Source: JARRKC01 sp963723965 (GTDB taxonomy: Bacteria > Acidobacteriota > UBA6911 > RPQK01 > JAPXNP01). From it: DNA of 64,000 nucleotides. The notes beneath the pieces are model-generated. The model had not been told where the DNA came from. It worked only from the letters and a program-made list of their open reading frames with translations, and searched no databases. The stretch is from NCBI GenBank assembly GCA_963723965.1, contig CAVRSV010000001.1, positions 372,001 through 436,000 of the forward strand, read 5' to 3'. The translations under genes and the position numbers were made by a program. Of the stretch, positions 15,813-24,898 are shown one piece after another. How positions within the stretch are numbered: the first letter of the stretch is position 1; each line of letters starts with the position of its first letter.

Positions 15813-16517
15813 ATGAAGATCGGTTTGGCGAGCTATCCTTGTCTTCTTGCCCTGACAGTCCTCTGGACGACGGGCTGCGGTCACGAGCCCTACCTGGTTC
15901 CCGCTCCGACGGCGCGGGTTGTGCCGGACGAAAAGGACGCCGCGCAGGCGGAGGCGTTCGGAGTCCGGCTCGTGGTCAATGGGAATGCCTGGAGAGGGTA
16001 TCCGGTCGATCTGGAAGACGTGATCTCTCCCGTACAAATCAGTGTCGAGAACCATAGCGGGAAACCGTTGAGCCTTCGCTATCGGGATTTCTCGCTCGTC
16101 AACGAACAGGACGACTTCAAGAGCACTGCGCTGCCCCCCTTCAAAATGGACGGCTCCGTCGCCAGCCACTACGCACCGATCGTGGCTCCCGGGTTTGGTT
16201 TTGGAGGGTTCTGGATCGCACCCTACTATTACCCGGTCTTCGGGCCCGATCTCGACATCTGGCCGGGAGATTTCCCCTACGATCCCGACTATTACCAGCT
16301 CTACTTTGGTTATTGGCCGAGCTCGTTGCCCACGAGGAGCATGCTCGAGCAGGCGATCCCGGAAGGGGTTCTGGGGGACGGGGGGCATCTCTCCGGATTT
16401 CTTTACTTCCCGAGGGTCAAGAAGAACGTCCAGGCCGTTTCCTTCCAATTCCAGCTGCAGGATGCGAAGACCAAACAGGACATCGGAAAGGTCGAAGTCC
16501 CCTTGCTTCGAAAGTAG
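15813..16517 (+). CDS. Predicted lipoprotein
   Basis: 234 aa from ATG with GAGG about 8 bp upstream. The N-terminus MKIGLASYPCLLALTVLWTTGC is a lipoprotein signal with cysteine 22 as the acylation site. Residues 48-100 (VRLVVNGNAWRGYPVDLEDVISPVQISVENHSGKPLSLRY, cited in part) look like an immunoglobulin-like domain seen in many hypothetical lipoproteins. A tyrosine/proline/glycine-rich stretch follows (FGFGGFWIAPYYYPVFGPDL). The C-terminus (KNVQAVSFQFQLQDA) returns to beta strands. The function is unknown. It converges with the OprB porin gene. Confidence 0.7.
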   Translation: MKIGLASYPCLLALTVLWTTGCGHEPYLVPAPTARVVPDEKDAAQAEAFGVRLVVNGNAWRGYPVDLEDVISPVQISVENHSGKPLSLRYRDFSLVNEQDDFKSTALPPFKMDGSVASHYAPIVAPGFGFGGFWIAPYYYPVFGPDLDIWPGDFPYDPDYYQLYFGYWPSSLPTRSMLEQAIPEGVLGDGGHLSGFLYFPRVKKNVQAVSFQFQLQDAKTKQDIGKVEVPLLRK

Positions 16518-16606
16518 CCTTCTTCAGACCCTGCGCACCGCTGAGCCGAGCGGGCGGCCGGCGTCCCGTTCCTGACCGGGGGCTGTTGGGCCAGGCTGCG
16601 CCCGTT

Positions 16607-17926
16607 TCAGGGGAGAGAAATCTCGATGCGCAGATCGAGGGCAAGGGCGTTGTGGACGGATGGGTCCGTGTTCGGGTGGATCACGTACTGCAGGTCGGGC
16701 TGGAGACTGAGCCAGCGGCCGAGGTTTGCGAAGTAGGTCAGTTCCAGGTTCCACTCCGAACCAAAGACGCGGTTCCCGGCTCGAGCCTGTGCCGTTCGGT
16801 AATCCTGCCCGTTCTTCGCCATCGCCACGGCCAGCCCCAGTTGGTCCCTGGGGCGGCCCCGGGTCAGCCCCGTATAGACCAGACCCGCGCCCAGGTAGGA
16901 ACCAAAGCGGTAGATCCTCGAGTCGGCGAGGCCGATGCGTCCGAAGAGCTTGAGCCCCTGGTCCGACTCGGCATCGCTGCCCAGGACCCGTTGCTCGGCC
17001 AACGCATACAAACCCGGACGACCGCGAATGGACGAAGGCTTGTGGACGTCGGACGAGGGCAGGAGGCGGTCGAATGGGCTCGTATAGAACCAGAGGCCGG
17101 CGGCCACGCGACCCTCGCTCAGCGCCCGCCTCAACCCCTCAGCGCGTCGGTGCGCCCGCCGTACCGGAGGGTTCGTTCGGGCATGGGAATTGAACAGAAC
17201 TCCGACTTCCGTCGTAGACAGAATGCCGTTTCCGCCGCCCAACAGAAGGTGTGTTCCGCGAGGATCATCCGGATCGCCCGCCACGCCGTTCAGAAGCGCA
17301 CTCTGGATGTAGGTTCCGCGGGTCGGTTTGAATCGGGCCCGGAAGGCCAGGGTCGTGTATGGGAAGATGGAGGGCCCATTGAGGCCGCTCTGAGAGAAAG
17401 TGGGGTCGATGCCGTGGGAGGCGTTCAGGAACACTCCTGCTGCGGGTATCACATCGAATTCGGTGTTCAAATCGTAGAGCCCGGCCCGGAGCGAAACCCG
17501 GTCTCCCCCCAGATTCTGCTGAAGCCAGAGTTCGTACAGTCTCGTAGCCGCGGGAGCGGCGATATTGCTGAGATCCTGGGCGACCCCTGCGTCGATGCCA
17601 GGATCCTGGCCCGCAATGTTCAGCCCGTAGATCTGAAGCGTCATACCCTTCCACCCCATGGCCCTTTGACCATCGATCCGAAGGATGAAGTCGACGTTGT
17701 GGACATAGCCACTTTCCCGATGCAGCCCTCCGGAGACGATGGAAAACAGATCGGCCGAGTAATCGAGCTCGAAGTGGTAGCCGTGTTCTTCCAGACCTCG
17801 ATTGAGGCGACCTCGGCGATGGGGCGGAGGATCCGGCGACCGGTCCGGCTGCTGCGGTTCGGCTAGAGCCGTCGAACAGCACAGAAGAAGGCCGGGCAGA
17901 AACGCTCCCTGGACCGCTCGCCACAT
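16607..17926 (-). CDS. OprB-family carbohydrate-selective porin
   Basis: 439 aa from MWRAVQG, which gives a signal peptide ending near STALA. No clear ribosome site precedes it; an ATG 43 codons upstream is possible but would bury the signal. The body is a typical OprB barrel: GYHFELDYSADLFSIVSGGL, DFILRIDGQRAMGW, LYELWLQQNLGGDRVSLRAGLYDLNTEFDV (cited in part), FNASHGIDPTFSQSG, GIEQ-like and STTEVGVLF segments, and the terminal strand ALALDLRIEISLP. OprB porins let sugars cross the outer membrane. No sugar transporter lies next to it, but GH5 and GH15 enzymes are nearby. Confidence 0.85.
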   Translation of the reverse strand: MWRAVQGAFLPGLLLCCSTALAEPQQPDRSPDPPPHRRGRLNRGLEEHGYHFELDYSADLFSIVSGGLHRESGYVHNVDFILRIDGQRAMGWKGMTLQIYGLNIAGQDPGIDAGVAQDLSNIAAPAATRLYELWLQQNLGGDRVSLRAGLYDLNTEFDVIPAAGVFLNASHGIDPTFSQSGLNGPSIFPYTTLAFRARFKPTRGTYIQSALLNGVAGDPDDPRGTHLLLGGGNGILSTTEVGVLFNSHARTNPPVRRAHRRAEGLRRALSEGRVAAGLWFYTSPFDRLLPSSDVHKPSSIRGRPGLYALAEQRVLGSDAESDQGLKLFGRIGLADSRIYRFGSYLGAGLVYTGLTRGRPRDQLGLAVAMAKNGQDYRTAQARAGNRVFGSEWNLELTYFANLGRWLSLQPDLQYVIHPNTDPSVHNALALDLRIEISLP

Positions 17927-18244
17927 CGAGGAGGAGCGTCGTCGTCTCCCGCGGAGTCGCACTGGTGGAGGCGCTCCGTCCGGCGCCCTGTGCCCCCGAT
18001 CTCTTGCCGAGTCCGATCGACGGCGTTCCGAGCCTCCCCTCGGCCACATGCGCATAACTGAATCATAGCGGAACCTCCGGTCGCCAAAGGCTCGAACGGC
18101 CCACCGCTCCGGCTCGCCAGGTGACGATGACGCTGGCGATACCCGGGTCTCCCCGTGCAGTCGCAGAGGGCACCTGCGATTTCCCGTACCGGCCAGGGCT
18201 CTCGGGGCTGACCCGACGTTGATTTGCTATAGTGTCTTTCTTCT

Positions 18245-19195
18245 ATGAAACCCGCGATCCAGTGCCGAGATCTCTGGAAGCGTTACGGAAGCGGAGCGAA
18301 GGCTGTCGAAGCCGTCTGCGGGCTGGATCTTGGCATCGAGACGGGCGAGTGCTTCGGCCTGCTTGGACCCAACGGCGCGGGAAAGACGACTACTGTGGAA
18401 ATCCTGGAAGGTCTCCTGGTGCCGACGTCGGGCCAGGTCGAGCTCTTCGGGGTGATGTGGGGTCAGGGTCGGGACGATGAAATCCGTCAGCGAATCGGCA
18501 TGACCCTGCAGGAGTCGAGGTTCCACGAAAAGCTCAGCTGCCTCGAGGTCCTGACACTCTTTCGGAGCTTCTATCGCGCGGGTCTGCGGCCCGCACAAGC
18601 GCTGGATCTCGTTTCCCTCGGGGAGAAGGCGAATGCCTGGGTGCGAAATCTGTCCGGAGGCCAGAAGCAGCGTCTCGCTGTTGCGGTGGCCCTCGTCGGA
18701 GACCCCGATCTGATCTTTCTCGATGAGCCGACGACCGGACTCGATCCGCAGGCTCGACGCCAGTTCTGGGAGGTCATTGGAGATCTGAAGAGCCGGGGAC
18801 GAACGATTTTGCTGACGACCCACTACATGGATGAGGCCGAACGCCTCTGCGATCGCGTTGCCGTCATCGACCTGGGGAAGGTCATCGCCTCGGGGTCTCC
18901 CCGCAAGCTGATCTCGCGACTCGCCGGGGAGATCATCGTGGAATTCAGCGTGGACGTGGACGGATCGAATGCTGGTCCCACTCCCCCTGATTTCGAGTGC
19001 CTGGAGGAAGTGAGTCATTGTCAGTCCGAGAGCGAAGGATTCTCCCTGACCGCGACTCAGGCTCATCTCGCCGTTCCGGCCCTGCTGCAGCTGCTCAATG
19101 AACGGGGCTGGAGACTCAACCGGTTGACCACTCGGCAAGCCAACCTGGAGGACGTCTTCGTTACACTGACCGGACGCCACCTTCGCGATGAGTAG
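18245..19195 (+). CDS. ABC exporter ATP-binding protein (DrrA/CcmA type)
   Basis: 316 aa. Walker A GLLGPNGAGKTTTVE, Q-loop TLQESRFHEKLSC, signature LSGGQKQRLAVAVAL, Walker B LIFLDEPTTGLDP and H-loop TTHYMDEA are all present. The C-terminal 90 residues (IIVEFSVDVDG...LEDVFVTLTGRHL) are the extension usual in DrrA-type ATPases. The stop overlaps the start of the permease gene by 8 bp (ATGAGTAG). A TATAGT hexamer 12 bp before the ATG may be the -10 element. It powers the ABC-2 permease; the cargo (lipid, drug or polysaccharide) is unknown. Confidence 0.95.
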   Translation: MKPAIQCRDLWKRYGSGAKAVEAVCGLDLGIETGECFGLLGPNGAGKTTTVEILEGLLVPTSGQVELFGVMWGQGRDDEIRQRIGMTLQESRFHEKLSCLEVLTLFRSFYRAGLRPAQALDLVSLGEKANAWVRNLSGGQKQRLAVAVALVGDPDLIFLDEPTTGLDPQARRQFWEVIGDLKSRGRTILLTTHYMDEAERLCDRVAVIDLGKVIASGSPRKLISRLAGEIIVEFSVDVDGSNAGPTPPDFECLEEVSHCQSESEGFSLTATQAHLAVPALLQLLNERGWRLNRLTTRQANLEDVFVTLTGRHLRDE

Positions 19196-20228
19196 ATCCC
19201 ATCCGATCCTTCATCTGATCCTGACCAATATCCGCGGCTACCTCCGGGAGCCTGAAGCGATCTTCTGGACCTATGGGTTTCCGCTGCTGATGGTTGTGGG
19301 TCTCGGACTTGCCTTCGATTCTTCGAAGCCCAATCCGACCCTCGTCGATGTTATCGAAGGTCCGGGTTCGGTCAGGATCGTCCAGGCGCTGGAGGGTCAG
19401 GATGGCTTTAAGGTCCATCTGGCCGCCGAATTCGAGGCCATGCAGCGGCTTCGGCGCAATCGGACCCAGATCGTGGCCCGGCTGGATCCCGACGGGGTCT
19501 GTCAGTACTACTTCGACCCCTCGAATCCGGACGCGCGGGCCGCTCGCTCCGCGCTCGACGACACCTTGCAGAAGGCTTTCGGTCGTCGCGACTCTCTGCC
19601 GGTTCAGGATCGGACGCAGACGGTCCCCGGCTCGCGCTACGTGGATTTCCTGGTTCCAGGCCTGATCGGCATGAACCTGATGGGCGGCGGAATGTGGGGG
19701 GTCGGCTTCATGCTCGTCGACATGCGCATCAAGAAGCTGCTGAAGCGGATGCTCGGGACACCCATGAAGCGGCCCCAGTTGCTGGTTGCGATGATCGGGA
19801 CCCGGGCCCTGTTCTTCATTCCCGAGGTGTTCGTACTCCTGGCGTCGGCTCACTGGATTTTCGGTGTGCCGATTCAGGGGAGCCTGATCGACATCTTGGT
19901 CATGGCCCTCATCGGTTGTCTCTCCTTTGCGGGGATCGGGTTGTTGGCGGCTTCGCGGGCGCAGCGAATCGAGAGCATTTCAGGGATCCTCAATGTGACC
20001 ATGATGCCCATGTGGCTCTGTTCGGGCATCTTCTTCTCGGCCGACCGGTTCCCTGCGGTCATGCAGCCCTTCATTCAGGCCTTGCCTCTCACCCAGCTGA
20101 TCAATGGGCTGCGGGCCGTGATCCTCGAAGGGCTCAGTCTTCCCAGCCAGACCGTGCCGATTCTGATCCTCGCTGCCTGGGGAGGAGTCTCCTTTTTGAT
20201 GGCCCTGCGGATCTTCCGCTGGAACTGA
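19188..20228 (+). CDS. ABC-2 type exporter permease
   Basis: 346 aa overlapping the ATPase gene. One N-terminal helix (EAIFWTYGFPLLMVVGLGLAF) is followed by an extracytoplasmic loop of about 120 residues. Five more helices follow: FLVPGLIGMNLMGGGMWGV, the stretch near TRALFFIPEVFVLLASAHWIF, ILVMALIGCLSFAGIGLLAA, TMMPMWLCSGIFFSA and PILILAAWGGVSFLMALRIF. This is the ABC2_membrane (DrrB/YadH-like) layout. Together with the ATPase it forms a complete two-gene exporter. It ends 4 bp before the stop of the convergent DUF5996 gene. Confidence 0.92.
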   Translation: MSRSHPILHLILTNIRGYLREPEAIFWTYGFPLLMVVGLGLAFDSSKPNPTLVDVIEGPGSVRIVQALEGQDGFKVHLAAEFEAMQRLRRNRTQIVARLDPDGVCQYYFDPSNPDARAARSALDDTLQKAFGRRDSLPVQDRTQTVPGSRYVDFLVPGLIGMNLMGGGMWGVGFMLVDMRIKKLLKRMLGTPMKRPQLLVAMIGTRALFFIPEVFVLLASAHWIFGVPIQGSLIDILVMALIGCLSFAGIGLLAASRAQRIESISGILNVTMMPMWLCSGIFFSADRFPAVMQPFIQALPLTQLINGLRAVILEGLSLPSQTVPILILAAWGGVSFLMALRIFRWN

Positions 20229-20232
20229 CGCT

Positions 20233-21201
20233 TCAGCGATCCTGGGCTGTCGGTCCGCCGCCGGGGCCGGGCGCTTGGTCACGTTCGAGCGCCTCCCGAT
20301 CCCACTTGGCGAGGTCCGCGGCGGCGGCGTACGTCGACTGCAGGAAGTCGAGCAGTACGAGGTCCGGAGAGGCCGCCTGACGGACGGCCTCGTAGGGCAA
20401 GATGAATTCGCGAAGATCGGGGCTGTAGAACGCCGCTGAGGGTGTCACGCGAACCTCGGAGAAACCGGTCGGTTCCGGATAGGCGTAGGAGTAAAAGGCG
20501 GCGTCATCGATAACGCCGCCTCCCGGCCAAAAGCCGCAGCTGCTCACCTCATGCGAATAGGCCTCCCGGGTCACCCAGTCGGGCAGGTGGGGAATTCCGC
20601 CTGGATGGATGGGAGCCCGGCGTCCCGAGAACCGGGTCACTGCAAGGTCGGGCGCGCCCCAGAAGAAGTGTACGGGGCTGCACTTGCCCACGAACTTCGC
20701 TCGAAATTCCTTGAAGACACGATCCGCCTGGACCAGGACCAGCCAGAAACGGTGAGCGTAGTCGGGGTCGTAGGATCGGTGAATCTCGTCTCGATCGAAG
20801 GGGACCGGCTCGGCCACCTCGTTCGGGATTCGCCGGATGTCCACAGGCAGAGCCATTCGTTCCAACTCACTCATCAGTTGGCTATAGAAGGACGCCACGG
20901 ATTGTGCCTCGAGGGGGAATCCTCCGGCGCCCCCATCGCTGCATGCGATCGAAACCCGATGGTCGATGAAGTCAAAGTCGACCTGAAACGTCCGGTTGCC
21001 GAAGGGAACCGGCGACGTGGTCAATCCGCGGGAGGTGACGTAGAGCGTGACGTGCCACGAATGATTGATCCAGGGACTCTGGACCAGGCGGACCTTTCCC
21101 ACGATCTGCGTCCACAGATGCAGGGTCTCGCAGGTCGCTTTCCAGGACTGCAGGGGGAGGCTCGGCCAAGCCTCATAGTTCGAGCCGGACGGATCGGTCA
21201 T
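20233..21201 (-). CDS. DUF5996 family protein
   Basis: 322 aa from MTDPSG with AAAGGAGAG upstream. The family pattern is clear: WPSLPLQSWKATCETLHLWTQIVGKVRL (cited in part), WINHSWHVTLYVTSRGLTT, FDFIDHRV, LPVDIRRIPNEV, HFFWGAPDLAVTRFSGR, REAYSHEVSSCGFWPG and FYSPDLREFILPYEAV. The family is widespread in bacteria without a known activity. Conserved histidines and tryptophans hint at an enzyme, but nothing proves it. It lies 47 bp upstream of the emrB-like gene end, on the same strand but separate. Confidence 0.88.
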   Translation of the reverse strand: MTDPSGSNYEAWPSLPLQSWKATCETLHLWTQIVGKVRLVQSPWINHSWHVTLYVTSRGLTTSPVPFGNRTFQVDFDFIDHRVSIACSDGGAGGFPLEAQSVASFYSQLMSELERMALPVDIRRIPNEVAEPVPFDRDEIHRSYDPDYAHRFWLVLVQADRVFKEFRAKFVGKCSPVHFFWGAPDLAVTRFSGRRAPIHPGGIPHLPDWVTREAYSHEVSSCGFWPGGGVIDDAAFYSYAYPEPTGFSEVRVTPSAAFYSPDLREFILPYEAVRQAASPDLVLLDFLQSTYAAAADLAKWDREALERDQAPGPGGGPTAQDR

Positions 21202-21248
21202 AGGGACTCTCCTTTGGCTCTCAGTGTATCGCGCCTGCCCCGGATCAA

Positions 21249-22814
21249 TCAGTGCATGGGAGGAGCGCCCTTCCCCTCTTCCGGCTTCTTCAGCACGAAG
21301 AGCACGGGAAGCATGCACAGGAACAAGATCCCCAGGAGCAGAAAGGCCTGCAGGAAGGAGATGAGAGCCGCCTGCTGCTGGACGATGCCGAACAGGATGC
21401 CGTGGGCCTGGTCGGCGGCGGTGAACGGGTCCGAACCCTGACTTGCCAGGTAGGACTGGATCTGATCCGTCGTCAGCTGAGAGTTCAAGCTGTAAGGATT
21501 GACGTGCTGTCCCAGGACATTGACCAATTGCTGCTCGGAGCGAACGGTGTAAGTCGTGGCGGCGGCAATGCCCATGCTTCCCCCGATGTTTCGCAGCAGA
21601 TTGAAGATGCTGGTGGCATTGCCCATGTTTCTGTTGGCGATCGGAGCCATGGTCGTCGTCGTCAGCGGCACGAACAGCAATGCCAATCCCACGCCCTGGA
21701 TGAACTGCGGCCAGAAGAAGTCCCAGTATCCGGCGTTCATGTTCAGGACCGAAAGCTGGTAAAGACTCAAAGCCCCCAGCCCGAAGCCGATGGCGAGGAG
21801 CTTTCGCGGATCGAACCTGCCAACCAGAACGCCCACCGCAGGCATTGCCAGGAAGGACCCGAAGCCCCGCGGCGCCATGGCGATCCCCGCTTCGAAGGCC
21901 GAGTAACCGAGAATGGTCTGCATCAGGATCGGGACCAGCACCAGGCTACCGTAAAGCACGAAGCCGAGCGTCGTCATCAGGAACACGCCCGCACTGTAGG
22001 TGCGCTTCTTGAAGACGGTCAGGTCGATAATGGGATCGCGTGTTCTGAGTTCTCGAATGATCAGAATGACGATCGCACCGAAGGCGATGATGGCGAGCGC
22101 CGTGATTAGATGCGACTGAAACCAGTCCTTGTCTTGACCCTTGTCGAGCAGGATCTGGAGTGCTCCCATGCCGACGGCCAGCATCCCCAGACCCCAGTAA
22201 TCGATCCGTTTCCGACTCTGGCCGATGTAGGACGGATCGAACACGAAGGCCTTGGTCATGATCAGAGAGGCGATGCCGACGGGAATGTTGATGTAGAAGA
22301 CCCATCTCCAACTGTACTGGTCGGTCAGATAGCCGCCCAGAACGGGTCCCATGATCGGAGCGACGACGATTCCGAGACCCCAGAACGCCATGGCCTTGCC
22401 GCGGTCCTGCGGTCGGAAGGCCTCCAGCAGGATGGCTTGGGAGATGGGTTGCAGAGTGCCTCCGGCTGCCCCCTGGATCACTCGGAAGATCACCAGCACG
22501 GGGAGGCTCGGGGCGAGTCCGCACATGAAGGAGGCGACCGTGAAGCCCGTCACGGACATCATCAACAGCCGCTTGCGGCCGAAGTAGTTGGCCAGCCAGC
22601 CGGTCATCGGAAGAACAATCGCATTGGAGACCAGGTAGGAAGTCAGAGTCCAGGTCGCCTCGTTGACACTGGCGGACAGGCTGCCGGCGATGTGGGGAAG
22701 CGAGACGTTGACGACGGTCGTGTCCATGACCTCCATGAAGGTCGCGAACATCACCGAAATCGCCACGATCCAGGGATTGACAGCCGATTGCGCGCCTTGC
22801 GACTGCTCTTCCAA
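21249..22814 (-). CDS. emrB: DHA2-family drug efflux transporter (EmrB/QacA)
   Basis: 521 aa with 14 predicted helices. The start is taken as TTG (22812-22814), two bases after the cytidylate-kinase-like stop, giving the expected beginning ...VNPWIVAISVMFATFMEVMDTT. Family motifs are seen: GWLANYFGRKRLLM (motif A), RVIQGAAGGTLQP (motif B), GLGIVVAPIMGPVLGGYL (motif C) and DTTVVNVSLPHIAGSLSAS. EmrB exchanges protons for lipophilic drugs. With HlyD/EmrA and TolC upstream it would form a complex spanning both membranes. It is the last gene of the operon. Confidence 0.93.
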   Translation of the reverse strand: MEEQSQGAQSAVNPWIVAISVMFATFMEVMDTTVVNVSLPHIAGSLSASVNEATWTLTSYLVSNAIVLPMTGWLANYFGRKRLLMMSVTGFTVASFMCGLAPSLPVLVIFRVIQGAAGGTLQPISQAILLEAFRPQDRGKAMAFWGLGIVVAPIMGPVLGGYLTDQYSWRWVFYINIPVGIASLIMTKAFVFDPSYIGQSRKRIDYWGLGMLAVGMGALQILLDKGQDKDWFQSHLITALAIIAFGAIVILIIRELRTRDPIIDLTVFKKRTYSAGVFLMTTLGFVLYGSLVLVPILMQTILGYSAFEAGIAMAPRGFGSFLAMPAVGVLVGRFDPRKLLAIGFGLGALSLYQLSVLNMNAGYWDFFWPQFIQGVGLALLFVPLTTTTMAPIANRNMGNATSIFNLLRNIGGSMGIAAATTYTVRSEQQLVNVLGQHVNPYSLNSQLTTDQIQSYLASQGSDPFTAADQAHGILFGIVQQQAALISFLQAFLLLGILFLCMLPVLFVLKKPEEGKGAPPMH

Positions 22815-22816
22815 CG

Positions 22817-23446
22817 CTACGCCCCTGCTTTCCCCATCGCGGCAATCACGGCGTCGACGACACGATCCTCGCCGATCGAGGAACCGATCATCAGGTGATA
22901 GAGGTGGTGGTTGGCCCGATCCTGATGGAAGCGCAGGCGAATGCACTCGGACCTGCGCTTGTCGGTTGCCTCTATGTACTCCTCCAGATCCAGATCTGTC
23001 TCAGTTGCCAGGCGCTGTCTCAGCCGGCGGATCCGCTCGGGAAGAGGTGCGTAGACATAGACGTGGAAGGCATCTTTGCGCGTCTGCAGGATGCACTGGC
23101 CTCCCCTGCCCACGATCACGCACCTGCCCGCATCGGCAGCCTCGGACATGACGCGAGCGACGATCTCGGCCATGGTTTCGGCGTCGAAGCAGGACGCTTC
23201 GACGGGGGTCGCGACCCCCTCGAATGCTCCGTGCCAGAGGCCCCTCTTGCTGACCCGATACAACCAACTGTCGATACATTCGTCGTAGCGTTCCACCGTT
23301 CGTGCATCCACCTGGGCCAACCGTGCCACCTCGGAAATCAGCGCATGATCCAGGACGCTCCAACCCAACCGCTTCCCCAGCAGTCCGGCGATCGTCCCGC
23401 CTCCACTGCCGCATTCCCTGGCGATCGTGATCACTTGAAAAGCCAT
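22817..23446 (-). CDS. Cytidylate kinase-like family protein
   Basis: 209 aa. MAFQVITIARECGSGGGTIAGLLGKRLGW is the P-loop of the cytidylate-kinase-like family (ARExGSGG in place of the usual GxxGxGK). VIVGRGGQCIL, FHVYVYAPLPERIRRL and LIGSSIGEDRVVDAVIAAM (cited in part) match the family. These proteins are distinct from true Cmk and their substrates are unknown. It sits inside the efflux operon, 93 bp after the HlyD gene, with its stop codon 2 bp before the transporter start, so translation is coupled. Why a nucleotide-kinase-like protein is tied to a pump is not evident. Confidence 0.85.
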   Translation of the reverse strand: MAFQVITIARECGSGGGTIAGLLGKRLGWSVLDHALISEVARLAQVDARTVERYDECIDSWLYRVSKRGLWHGAFEGVATPVEASCFDAETMAEIVARVMSEAADAGRCVIVGRGGQCILQTRKDAFHVYVYAPLPERIRRLRQRLATETDLDLEEYIEATDKRRSECIRLRFHQDRANHHLYHLMIGSSIGEDRVVDAVIAAMGKAGA

Positions 23447-23539
23447 GCCGGGCCTCCGATCATCCCGTTGCCCTGCCTCTCCTTCGAGCCGCGGCCGCAG
23501 GCGCACCAGCCGACTGTTGCGCGACCGGGTTCGACCGCT

Positions 23540-24898
23540 CTACTGCGAACCGGTCTTGCTCGCCTCCTGAGGATTGCCCTTGCCCTCATTCTCGGGCCTG
23601 GTCAGGACCGTCGCCTCCACGGAGAGGCCGAGTCGAAGCCGATGCTCCGAGTCCTGGCCCTTTTCGATGGCAATTCGCACGGGGATCCGCTGGACCACCT
23701 TCACGTAGTTCCCGGTGGCATTCTCCGGGGGAAGCAGGCTGAACTTCGCTCCGGTGGCCGCCGAGAAGCTCTCGATGTGCCCCTTGTAGCTGTGTCCGTA
23801 GGCGTCGACGGAAACCGTGGCCGGCTGCCCGAGACGAAGGTCCTTCAACTGGGTCTCCTTGAAATTGGCCGTGACCCAGATCTCGTCCAGCGGAACGATC
23901 GCCATGAGAGGCTGGCCGGGCTGGACGACCTGCCCGACCTCGACGTTCCGCTTGCTGATGATCCCGCCGACGGGCGCCTTGACCGTCGTGTACTCCAGGT
24001 TGAGCCGGGCCTGATCCACGGCCGCCATGGCGCGCATGACACGGGCTTCGGCCGATTTCGCCTGGGACTTGCTGACCGACACGCGCTGGGGCGCTGTTTT
24101 CGCGGCCACCTCGGTCGCGCGGGCCTGCCCGAGGCGGGCCTGGGCCACCTGAACCTGGCTCTGGGCGATCCGGACGCCCGCTTCGGCTCCGGTGACCGAC
24201 GCTTTTGCCGAATCCACGATGGCCTGCATCGCCTTGGCGGTGGCGTCGGAGGCGTCGAATTGCTGCTGTGAAATCTCCTCCTTGGAGATCAGCAGCTTCA
24301 TGCGCTCGAGATCCTTCGCCGCTTTCTGGTAGTTGGCCTCGGCCTGCTGCAGTCCGGCCTGGGCCGAGTTGAGGCTGGACCTCCGGACGCTCAACTCTCG
24401 CTCCGCGGATTCGAGCGCCGCTTGAGCCTGACGGACTCCCGCCTCCGAACCGGAGAGTTCGCTGGCCGTCGTGGTCGAAGTGATGGGGACGCTGGTCTGG
24501 CTTGCCGCCAGCTCGGCCTGAGCCTCCGTCAAGTCGGCCTGCGCCCGCTCGAGGGCTACCTCGTAGTCCCGCGGATCAATCTGCACCAGCACGGTGCCCT
24601 GGTCGTGGGACTCGTTTTCGTCGACGTAGACCGCAATCACGGTGCCGCCGACGCGGGCGCTGATCGGATGGATATGGCCGTTGATCTGGGCATCGTCCGT
24701 GGACTCGCGAACCGAGTAGTAAGCCCAAACCTCGTAGATCGCGACGGCCGCAACGATCAGCACGATGGGAAGGATCCACTTGGCCCGGGGATGACGGCGA
24801 CTGAACGAACGCGTGCGGCCCGCGGCGCCCGACTCTTTCTTCGATTCTGCAGTTTCTTCCGGTGGTCCCTGTGCCTCCGGCTCTCGTCCATTGGTCAT
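23540..24898 (-). CDS. emrA: HlyD/EmrA-family membrane fusion protein
   Basis: 452 aa. A charged N-terminus precedes one transmembrane helix (WILPIVLIVAAVAIYEVWAYY). Then come the biotinyl-lipoyl motif (STDDAQINGHIHPISARVGG), a long coiled-coil hairpin (about residues 120-290, rich in Ala/Gln/Glu), the second lipoyl half (VKAPVGGIISKRNVEVGQVV) and the beta-barrel domain (DEIWVTANFKETQLKDLRLG). This is the EmrA/HlyD layout. It bridges the inner-membrane pump and TolC. The ATG overlaps the TolC gene stop by 4 bp. Confidence 0.95.
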   Translation of the reverse strand: MTNGREPEAQGPPEETAESKKESGAAGRTRSFSRRHPRAKWILPIVLIVAAVAIYEVWAYYSVRESTDDAQINGHIHPISARVGGTVIAVYVDENESHDQGTVLVQIDPRDYEVALERAQADLTEAQAELAASQTSVPITSTTTASELSGSEAGVRQAQAALESAERELSVRRSSLNSAQAGLQQAEANYQKAAKDLERMKLLISKEEISQQQFDASDATAKAMQAIVDSAKASVTGAEAGVRIAQSQVQVAQARLGQARATEVAAKTAPQRVSVSKSQAKSAEARVMRAMAAVDQARLNLEYTTVKAPVGGIISKRNVEVGQVVQPGQPLMAIVPLDEIWVTANFKETQLKDLRLGQPATVSVDAYGHSYKGHIESFSAATGAKFSLLPPENATGNYVKVVQRIPVRIAIEKGQDSEHRLRLGLSVEATVLTRPENEGKGNPQEASKTGSQ